DNA from: Chloroflexi bacterium RBG_16_70_13
GTDB taxonomy: Bacteria > Chloroflexota > Limnocylindria > Limnocylindrales > CSP1-4
Direction: 5' to 3'
NCBI GenBank assembly: GCA_001795245.1
Contig: MGOD01000140.1
Span: forward strand, 25,765-31,045
DNA: 5,281 nt
This document shows positions 1 through 4,948 of the stretch, piece by piece. Positions within the stretch are counted from its first letter, which is position 1; the number at the start of each line of letters is the position of its first letter. A program made the position numbers and the translations under genes. The notes under the pieces were generated by a model. That model saw only the letters and a program-made list of their open reading frames with translations, had not been told where the DNA came from and did no database searches.

Positions 1-684
1 GCCGCGCTCTTCTCCGGCCACGACCTGCCCGACGAGGCCCTCGTCCGGGCCTGCCTGGCCAGCTATCGCAGCCCGGCCTCGACCGCCGAGCGCCTCGTGA
101 CGGGCGAGGATGTCCGCCGGCGGACGGCCGACCACACGGAGCTCCTGGCCCTCCTCGCGAACGGCGGCCACCGCCTGGGGATGTCGGTCTGGCTCGGCCG
201 GCGCGAGCAGGGGCGCCGGATCGGCGACCGGACGCTGGGCGACTTCCTCGACGAGCGCGAGCGGACGGCCTGGCTAGCCTCGGTCTCGCGGGCACCGACC
301 GAGGACCTCGAAGCCGTCGACTGCATCTGGTACGTTCGCGGTCGATCGGCCCTCCTCTTCGAGGTCGAATGGACGGCGATGCTCGGCGACGTCCTCCTGC
401 GCCGGCATGCCAGGATCCCGCCCGACGAGCACCTCGTCCGGATCCTGGCGATCGCCCCGGAACGGGCCGAGCTCGTCCGCCACAAGCTCGATGCATCGCC
501 CCTCCTCCGGGGCGCGCTCACCGAGGGCAACTGGCACCTCGTCCTGTGGCCGTACCTGCGAGCCTGGCTCGAGCGAGATCCGCTCGAGCTCGACGGCCTC
601 GAGCCGTTCCTGGGCCTCGAGCCCGCCGTCGAGCGTCGCGGCGAGCAGCTGGGGCTGTTCGACCGGCCCGACGCGCGACGCTAG
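1..684 (+). CDS. Partial (5'-truncated) PD-(D/E)XK nuclease-like protein, C-terminal part
   Basis: The frame is open from base 1 to the TAG at 682-684, giving 227 residues. The GTG at 97 is therefore probably an internal Val, and the true start lies left of the window. Residues about 43-90 (ELLALLANGGHRLGMSVWLG) lead into VDCIW (Asp107) and, after a short turn, LLFEVEW (Glu121, Glu123), then 'LLRRHARI' and 'LAIAPERAELVRHKL'. This Asp, about 13 residues, then ExE between two hydrophobic strands is the layout of PD-(D/E)XK nuclease cores. ExE instead of ExK is known, for example in BamHI. The C-terminal tail carries QLGLF (residues 216-220), which resembles a beta-clamp binding peptide. The missing N-terminal part may hold another domain such as a DNA methylase or helicase; this cannot be seen. 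The reading as a coding gene is secure. The nuclease-like call is by motif only, and the fold could have lost its activity. Confidence 0.6.
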   Translation, partial: AALFSGHDLPDEALVRACLASYRSPASTAERLVTGEDVRRRTADHTELLALLANGGHRLGMSVWLGRREQGRRIGDRTLGDFLDERERTAWLASVSRAPTEDLEAVDCIWYVRGRSALLFEVEWTAMLGDVLLRRHARIPPDEHLVRILAIAPERAELVRHKLDASPLLRGALTEGNWHLVLWPYLRAWLERDPLELDGLEPFLGLEPAVERRGEQLGLFDRPDARR

Positions 685-772
685 CCGGGTTTCAGCGCGC
701 GCCTGAGGCTGCCGCGGGGCTGGGCGTTCGTTCGCCGCTCGGTGCGCGCATCCGGCGACCGGCAGGGTCCGA

Positions 773-791
773 ACCTGCGGATTTCGCAGGT
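773..791. promoter_or_regulatory. Dyad 1, candidate upstream operator
   Basis: ACCTGCGGATTTCGCAGGT is a perfect inverted repeat: 7-bp arms (773-779 and 785-791) around a 5-bp AT-rich centre, GATTT. It lies 28 bp upstream of the candidate -35 box of the aminotransferase gene and outside any credible gene. A third copy of the core GCAGG at 762-766 could pair instead with CCTGC at 774-778. A dimeric regulator, most simply the IclR protein encoded downstream, could bind here. A hairpin ending the upstream gene is less likely because no T-run follows. Confidence 0.4.
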
Positions 792-803
792 GCACCGGAG
801 ATC

Positions 804-824
804 CGCAACGAATCTCGCGTTGCG
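804..824. promoter_or_regulatory. Dyad 2, candidate operator overlapping the -35 box
   Basis: A perfect inverted repeat, CGCAACG (804-810), 7 bp, CGTTGCG (818-824). Its right arm covers most of the candidate -35 hexamer at 820-825, so a protein bound here would block RNA polymerase. Its centre is 32 bp from that of dyad 1 at 773-791, close to three turns of B-DNA, so the two sites would face the same side of the helix. The arm sequences of the two dyads differ, which weakens the idea that one protein binds both. Confidence 0.4.
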
Positions 825-848
825 CATCGGCGGCGCCTGTGGCACGAT
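820..848 (+). promoter_or_regulatory. Candidate sigma-70-type promoter of the aminotransferase-iclR unit
   Basis: TTGCGC at 820-825, a 17-bp spacer, and CACGAT at 843-848 preceded by TGG (an extended -10 TGn). Transcription would start near 855 and leave a leader of about 80 nt before the ATG at 935. The -10 hexamer matches the enteric consensus at only 3 of 6 positions, but the extended -10 and ideal spacing support it. The same bases contain TGGCACG (840-846) with a GC dinucleotide at 853-854, exactly 12 bp after the GG, which is the geometry of a sigma-54 promoter. The TT expected before that GC is missing, so sigma-54 is the weaker reading. Confidence 0.45.
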
Positions 849-925
849 TGACGCCCGCGTCTCATCCACCGCAACGGGCCGTCGCGCGCCTCGGGCCCAA
901 TGCGCTGGTTGCCCATCAGCCAGAC

Positions 926-930
926 GGAGG
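926..930 (+). promoter_or_regulatory. Shine-Dalgarno site fixing the aminotransferase start
   Basis: GGAGG lies 4 nt before the ATG at 935. The same frame stays open upstream to a GTG at 839, but that codon lies inside the candidate promoter and the intervening residues do not resemble the family. The ribosome site therefore decides for 935. Confidence 0.7.
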
Positions 931-934
931 CATC

Positions 935-2326
935 ATGGCCAGCTCCGCCGCCCGCCCGCAGCTCGCCCGCGCCCGCCAGCTGGAGCTCTACCGCCGTGCC
1001 GCACGAACCCTGCCGGGCGGTGCGAACTCGAACTTCCGGGCCTGGGGCGACGACTCGATCTACATCGATCGCGGCGCGGGTGGCCGGGTCTGGGACATCG
1101 ACGGCAACGAGTACGTCGACCTCCGGATGGGCTACGGGCCAGTCATCCTGGGCCACGGTGACCGACGCGTCGACGACCATGTCAACGAGCGGATGCGACG
1201 AGGTGTCAGCTTCTCGCTGACGACCGAGGACGAGGTCCGGGCGATGGAGCTCCTGTGCGAGCTGACCGGCTGGGTCGAGATGGCCCGGATGACGGTCTCC
1301 GGGACCGAGGCGACGATGCATCTCATGCGCCTCGCCCGGGCCTACACCGGCCGGAACAAGATCGTGAAGTTCGAGGGCCAGTATCACGGCGTCCACGACT
1401 ACGCCCTGATCAGCGTCTCGCCCGACAACATGGCCGAGCTCGGCGACGCCGACAACCCCGTCCGCCTCACCTGGGGCCGGGGCATCCCCGAGGCCGTCGC
1501 CGACACGATCATCCCGGCGCGCTTCAACAACATCGAGCGCCTCCGCCGGCTGTTCGAGCGCGAGGGCCACGACATCGCGGCGGTCATCGTCGAGCCAGTC
1601 CTCGGCAACGCCCAGGGGATCCTGCCCCAGGAGGGCTTCCACAGGGAGCTCCGGGCGCTGACCCGGGAGTTCGGAATCCTCGAGATCTTCGACGAGGTCA
1701 AGACGGGCTTCCGGTTCGCCCGCGGGGGCGCCGCCGAGTACTTCGGGATCACCCCCGACCTCGCCTCGTTCGCCAAGGCCATGGGCAACGGCTATCCCGC
1801 AGCGGCCTTCGGTGGCCGCCGCGAGATCATGAGCCTCTTGCCCGAGAAGGTCAGCCACGGCGGCACGTATGCCGGCAATCGGGTGGCGGCCGCGGCCGCG
1901 GTGAAGACCCTCGAGATCATCCGCGACACCGACGCGCTCGAGACCGTCCATCGAATCGGACGGCGGATCCAGGACGGTCTCCGGGAGGTTCTCAACGACG
2001 CCGGCCTGCCGTACCACTTCACGGGCCACCCGTCGATGTTCGGGATCATGTTCACAGAGAAGGTCGCGACCGAGTACCGCGACTGGGCCGATACGGACCA
2101 TGCTCTCTACGACGCGGTCGCGGTCGGGATGCACGCCCGCGGCGCGATGCCCGAGCCGGACAGCCGGGAGCCGTGGTTCATCTGCGAGGCCCACGCCGCC
2201 GACGATTCGGTGGATCGAGCCGTGACCGCATTCGAGGAATCCCTCCGGGCGGCGCTCGACGATCGGGCGCGGGGCGAGGCCCCGGGCGCGGCCCAGGGTG
2301 CGATGTCGCACCCGGCCGGCGGCTGA
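935..2326 (+). CDS. Class III PLP-dependent aminotransferase, glutamate-1-semialdehyde-aminomutase-like
   Basis: A cytoplasmic fold-type I PLP enzyme of 463 residues. Visible landmarks are LPGGANSNFRAWG (26-38) and DIDGNEYVDL (54-63), typical of the HemL-like group. SGTEA (122-126) and YHG (150-152) form part of the cofactor pocket. IFDEVKTGFR (251-260) has Asp253 to pair with the pyridine nitrogen. SFAKAMGNGYP has Lys281 as the Schiff-base lysine, followed by AFGGRREIM (291-299). HGGTYAGN (308-315) has the phosphate-binding Thr311 of the partner subunit. All catalytic residues are present, so it should be active. True HemL usually has NSGTEA and GGGLP where this protein has VSGTEA and GNGYP, and no haem gene is adjacent. 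The IclR neighbour points to amino-acid or amine catabolism, but the substrate cannot be read from sequence. About 25 C-terminal residues (from 439) form an Ala/Gly-rich tail. The next gene begins 13 bp after the stop. Confidence 0.9.
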   Translation: MASSAARPQLARARQLELYRRAARTLPGGANSNFRAWGDDSIYIDRGAGGRVWDIDGNEYVDLRMGYGPVILGHGDRRVDDHVNERMRRGVSFSLTTEDEVRAMELLCELTGWVEMARMTVSGTEATMHLMRLARAYTGRNKIVKFEGQYHGVHDYALISVSPDNMAELGDADNPVRLTWGRGIPEAVADTIIPARFNNIERLRRLFEREGHDIAAVIVEPVLGNAQGILPQEGFHRELRALTREFGILEIFDEVKTGFRFARGGAAEYFGITPDLASFAKAMGNGYPAAAFGGRREIMSLLPEKVSHGGTYAGNRVAAAAAVKTLEIIRDTDALETVHRIGRRIQDGLREVLNDAGLPYHFTGHPSMFGIMFTEKVATEYRDWADTDHALYDAVAVGMHARGAMPEPDSREPWFICEAHAADDSVDRAVTAFEESLRAALDDRARGEAPGAAQGAMSHPAGG

Positions 2327-2339
2327 CCCGGCCGGACCG

Positions 2340-3116
2340 ATGGCCATGGGCCTCGACGGCAATGCGGTCCGGAGCGTGGATCGCGCTGCCTCCCTCCTGC
2401 TCGCCCTCGGCGAGAGCCAGGGCGAGGCCGGCGTGACGGAGCTGGCTCGACGGCTCGGCCTCCACAAGTCGACCGCGTCGAGGCTCCTCGCCACGCTCCA
2501 GCGGCGGGGGCTCGTGGAGCAGGACGCCGAGACCGGCAAGTACCGCCTCGGGCTGGTGGTCATCCGCCTGGCCGAGCGGGCGGAGCGGACGCTCGACCTG
2601 CGCAGCCTGGCCCTGCCGGAGCTCGAGCGACTGGCCAGGCTGACCCACGAGACGGCCGGCCTCGGCGTTCTCGAAGGCGACCAGGTCCTGTTCGTGGCCC
2701 AGGCCGACGGCCCGAACCTGATCGCGGTGGGGGACTGGACCGGGCGGGCATCGGCGCTCCATGCCAACGCCTCGGGCAAAGTCCTCCTCGCCTCGCTCGC
2801 CGAGCGCGAGGTCCTGCGGATCGTGCGGCGCGGCCTGACCCGCTACACGGAGCGGACCATCACCGACCTCGAGCCGCTCCTCGAGGACCTGGCCCGGGCC
2901 CGCCGGCGAGGGTATTCGACGGCCCTCAGCGAGCTCGAGACGGGCCTCACCGCCGTTGCGGCCCCGGTCCACGATGCCCGGGGCGCGGTCATCGCCGCGG
3001 TTGAGGTCTGGGGGCCGGCCTTCCGGCTCACCCCGCGCCGCATCCCCGAGCTCGCCGCCCAGGCCCGCGAGACCGCCGCCGCGATCAGCGTCCGTCTCGG
3101 CGGCGCCGTCGCCTGA
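2340..3116 (+). CDS. IclR-family transcriptional regulator
   Basis: A 258-residue DNA-binding regulator of the usual IclR length. An N-terminal winged helix-turn-helix spans about residues 8-70: SVDRAASLLLAL, then GVTELARRLGLHKSTASRLL with the recognition helix near 42-50, then the wing TGKYRLG. The C-terminal ligand-binding domain follows from about residue 85, with the family landmarks HANASGKVLLA (141-151), RGYSTALSELETGLTAVAAP (190-209) and the strand VIAAVEVWG (217-225). The start is ATG 2340 or ATG 2346, both in frame and neither with a clear Shine-Dalgarno. A GTG at 2298 would overlap the aminotransferase gene and add 14 non-family residues. The gene lies 13 bp downstream of the aminotransferase stop on the same strand, so the two are probably co-transcribed and translationally coupled. 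It most likely controls its own operon in response to the enzyme's substrate or product; the dyads at 773-791 and 804-824 are candidate targets. The effector is unknown. Confidence 0.93.
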   Translation: MAMGLDGNAVRSVDRAASLLLALGESQGEAGVTELARRLGLHKSTASRLLATLQRRGLVEQDAETGKYRLGLVVIRLAERAERTLDLRSLALPELERLARLTHETAGLGVLEGDQVLFVAQADGPNLIAVGDWTGRASALHANASGKVLLASLAEREVLRIVRRGLTRYTERTITDLEPLLEDLARARRRGYSTALSELETGLTAVAAPVHDARGAVIAAVEVWGPAFRLTPRRIPELAAQARETAAAISVRLGGAVA

Positions 3117-3274
3117 AGCCCGAGGGCACCATCTCAGCGAGCGGGCGCTCATGTCGGCTCTGCTCGCCCTGCTTCGACGGCCATCTGCCCAAGCAGCGCG
3201 CGGCCGACGCACGCCATACGGCGGCTGTGTCCCACCGCTACCGACGTCGTTTCGTGACCCGCTGCACCGCGGGA

Positions 3275-3302
3275 TTGACATCGGCAATGGGGGGGGTAGC
3301 GT
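3275..3302 (+). promoter_or_regulatory. Candidate promoter of the protease-lipoprotein pair, with a G8 tract in the spacer
   Basis: A perfect TTGACA at 3275-3280, a 16-bp spacer and TAGCGT at 3297-3302. The predicted start site (about 3308-3310) falls on the double ATG at 3306-3311, so the transcript would be leaderless or nearly so. The spacer contains eight consecutive Gs (3289-3296). Alternatively the G tract serves as a purine-rich ribosome site 9 nt before ATG 3306 and the real promoter lies further upstream. A small hairpin, CCCGC-N6-GCGGG (3258-3273), directly precedes the -35 box. Confidence 0.35.
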
Positions 3303-3305
3303 CGC

Positions 3306-3971
3306 ATGATGACGAAGCCCACGCGCCGACCGCGACGGCTGCTCATTGGCGTCATCGTGGCGATCGTGCTGGCGATTGCCTCACCACCGTCCGTCGGTGC
3401 AACGAACTTCGGCGCGAACCAGGCCGCCGGCGGTACCCCAGCGCACATCTGTGACGCGACGCCCCAAAGCCAGTGTGTTGCAAACAACCAGTATCACGCA
3501 GTGTATGTCAATGTAACTGGCTCCTATCGAACGCAGATTCTCTGGGCCATGTCCAACTACACTTCAGTTGCTCCGCCGATTTCAATGTACGAGGTGTACC
3601 CGCCCGCGCTCGACAAGGACGTCGAGGTTCTCTTGATCACATCGCAAAGCGTGCCGGCGCTCGCCTGGACGCAATGCATGGGCCCGCCTGGGTCGTCCGG
3701 CATGACCTACGGGGGGAGCGACGCAGCCCACACTCGATGGTGTCGCCCACAGCGACTCTACTACAACACGCTTTACGCGTCGTCGCACTTTCCCACTGAC
3801 GCCAAGAAGCGATACATCGCCTGTCATGAGCTTGGGCACACCATCGGGCTTCGCCACACGAACGAGAGCTCCGGGACATGCATGCTGAAGGCGACAATCG
3901 ATCCAAACTACGTTCCGACGAACTCGACGACCTCCGGGCACGACCGGGCCCATATCGACGCGAACTACTGA
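3306..3971 (+). CDS. Secreted matrixin-like (metzincin) zinc metalloprotease
   Basis: A 221-residue exported protein. Residues 1-32 form a Sec signal peptide: basic start (MMTKPTRRPRR), hydrophobic core (LLIGVIVAIVLAIA) and a likely cleavage after SVGA (residue 32). The mature part is a compact protease. HELGHTIGLRH (174-184) is the complete metzincin signature HExxHxxGxxH, with zinc ligands His174, His178 and His184 and catalytic Glu175. CM (192-193) supplies the Met-turn nine residues later, a short spacing like that of minimal bacterial metzincins such as snapalysin. Six cysteines (49, 57, 124, 146, 173, 192) suggest disulfides in an extracellular protein. The substrate is unknown. There is no obvious separate propeptide with a cysteine switch. 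Base composition is unusual: 3481-3540 is 27/60 G+C, against 41/60 over 1741-1800 in the aminotransferase gene, which hints at foreign origin or relaxed codon choice. The stop overlaps the next start by one base (TGATG). Confidence 0.85.
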   Translation: MMTKPTRRPRRLLIGVIVAIVLAIASPPSVGATNFGANQAAGGTPAHICDATPQSQCVANNQYHAVYVNVTGSYRTQILWAMSNYTSVAPPISMYEVYPPALDKDVEVLLITSQSVPALAWTQCMGPPGSSGMTYGGSDAAHTRWCRPQRLYYNTLYASSHFPTDAKKRYIACHELGHTIGLRHTNESSGTCMLKATIDPNYVPTNSTTSGHDRAHIDANY

Positions 3972-4702
3972 TGACTAGACTCAAGCCAAGGCCAGTCAAT
4001 CACCTCGGCTTGGTGATCGGTCTCGGCCTGCTGGCCGCCGGATGTGGTGCCGGCTTCTCAAGCCCAGCGCCAACCGGTTCGGCGGCCACACCTCCTGAGC
4101 CCTCCGCGGCGGCGACCGCCGAGATCGAGCCGCTCAGTGCAGCGGCATTCTGGGCCGCGATGGTACCCGGGGACCCCGAGGCCATCAGTTACCCGACTCT
4201 CGACGCCATCGTCTCGGCGTCCGATGCTGTCGTGACCGGCACGGCCTCCAGTATCGCTCCAGGCCCGACGGTGGAGGACCCATACCACAACATCATCTAC
4301 TTGGCGACCGTGACTTTCAGGCTGGACGACGTCGTCGCAGGGTCCGTGAGATCGGTGGAGCCGGGCACGATCGCTGTTTCGTTGCTCCTCGGCGTCGGCG
4401 ACGCGGCGCACGACTTCGACTGGCGCTACGAGCAGTTCGCCAGCTCGTTGCCATCAGATCGCGTCGTGATGTTCCTCAGCAACAACCAGGAATGGGCCAA
4501 GCAGTACGACTTTCCTCTTGACTCGCCCGAGGCAGATCCGATGCACTACCGGGTCGTCAGTGGCCAGGGCTACTTCCGCGAGCTCGACGGCCGAGTCGTG
4601 CTGCCTGCACAACCCATCGGTGAGTGGCCCAAGGCGTTCGATGGGTTGCCGTTCGTCGAACTGGTGGCGGCAGTTCGGGCATCAGTCGCTGCCAATAGCT
4701 GA
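3971..4702 (+). CDS. Putative lipoprotein of unknown function, coupled to the metalloprotease
   Basis: 243 residues from ATG 3971, chosen because it overlaps the protease stop as TGATG and gives a proper lipoprotein signal: basic start (MTRLKPRPVN), hydrophobic segment 11-23, then LAAGC with Cys25 as the lipidated residue. An in-frame ATG at 3878 would bury this signal. Residues 26-55 are a low-complexity Ala/Pro/Ser/Thr linker. The folded part (about 75-240) starts SDAVVTGTASSI and continues with alternating strands (LATVTFRLDDVVAG, GTIAVSLLLG, DRVVMFLSNN, YRVVSGQGYFRELDGRVVLP). This order resembles small beta-barrel modules where 'D-VV-G-V' is followed by a strand ending in a turn and a later 'G..VVMFL'. 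I do not recognise a named family. The one-base overlap implies coupled translation with the protease, so the lipoprotein may anchor, inhibit or assist it; this is inference only. Confidence 0.8.
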   Translation: MTRLKPRPVNHLGLVIGLGLLAAGCGAGFSSPAPTGSAATPPEPSAAATAEIEPLSAAAFWAAMVPGDPEAISYPTLDAIVSASDAVVTGTASSIAPGPTVEDPYHNIIYLATVTFRLDDVVAGSVRSVEPGTIAVSLLLGVGDAAHDFDWRYEQFASSLPSDRVVMFLSNNQEWAKQYDFPLDSPEADPMHYRVVSGQGYFRELDGRVVLPAQPIGEWPKAFDGLPFVELVAAVRASVAANS

Positions 4703-4728
4703 CGGAACAGGGCCCCACCGTCACGAGC

Positions 4729-4750
4729 GGCGGCTCCGGCCGGAGCCGCC
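4729..4750. terminator. Strong GC palindrome, probable transcription terminator
   Basis: A perfect 22-bp palindrome, GGCGGCTCCGG followed directly by its reverse complement, 26 bp after the lipoprotein stop. As RNA it folds into about nine GC-rich pairs with a GGCC loop. No T-run follows on either strand, so it is not a textbook intrinsic terminator, but T-poor hairpins are common terminators in high-GC bacteria. Being symmetrical and between convergent genes, it could stop transcription from both sides. Confidence 0.55.
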
Positions 4751-4804
4751 CGCCCGAGACTGCCTCCCGCCCAAGCTCCTGCCCCCGCCCGCCGTGCCCG
4801 GTCT

Positions 4805-4926
4805 TGTGTCCCGTGGGCACAGGATCTGAATGAATGAGCGTGACCACCCCCGACTTCCTGCAGGAATCTGCTCGAGCTCGAGGTCGGTCGAGCGTGTTCG
4901 TTCGAAGATGGTGCCCAAGAGACACA
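4805..4926. repeat. Imperfect inverted repeat enclosing two perfect 12-bp palindromes
   Basis: The arms 4805-4820 and 4911-4926 are reverse complements at 14 of 16 positions (left arm begins TGTGTCCC, right arm begins GTGCCCAA). Between them lie TTCCTGCAGGAA (4855-4866) and CTCGAGCTCGAG (4871-4882), each a perfect palindrome, only 4 bp apart. The left arm can also fold on itself (TGTG-T-CCC, GT, GGGCACA). The stretch sits in the non-coding gap between convergent genes. It could be a structured RNA region, a short non-autonomous mobile element remnant, or chance in GC-rich DNA. No target-site duplication is obvious. Confidence 0.35.
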
Positions 4927-4948
4927 CGCCGCCCGCGCGCGGTCGCCG

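Noticed and set aside
571..635. Repeated CTCGAG / GCCTCGAGCC units near the end of the first gene
   Set aside because: They are in-frame Leu-Glu codons (GLEPFLGLEP) in a biased genome and are explained by coding sequence.
762..778. tRNA T-arm-like hairpin GCAGG-GTCCGAA-CCTGC
   Set aside because: It has a 5-bp stem and 7-nt loop like a T-arm, but the loop lacks the TTC-R-A order in register and no anticodon arm, D arm or acceptor stem surrounds it.
839..934. Upstream GTG start extending the aminotransferase by 32 residues
   Set aside because: The extension overlaps the candidate promoter and does not look like the family N terminus, whereas ATG 935 has GGAGG just before it.
2298..2339. Upstream GTG start for the IclR regulator
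   Set aside because: It would overlap the aminotransferase end and add Arg/Pro-rich residues not seen in the family; ATG 2340 gives a normal IclR length.
692..2779. Very long minus-strand open frame (695 codons) across the aminotransferase and iclR genes
   Set aside because: It is the antisense shadow of two well-recognised + strand genes. Its translation is Arg/Asp/Val/Gly-rich, without recognisable motifs, as expected from the complementary frame in GC-rich DNA.
3139..3150. Small palindrome GAGCGGGCGCTC after iclR as a terminator
   Set aside because: The stem is only 4-5 bp and no T-run follows; this is common by chance at this GC content.
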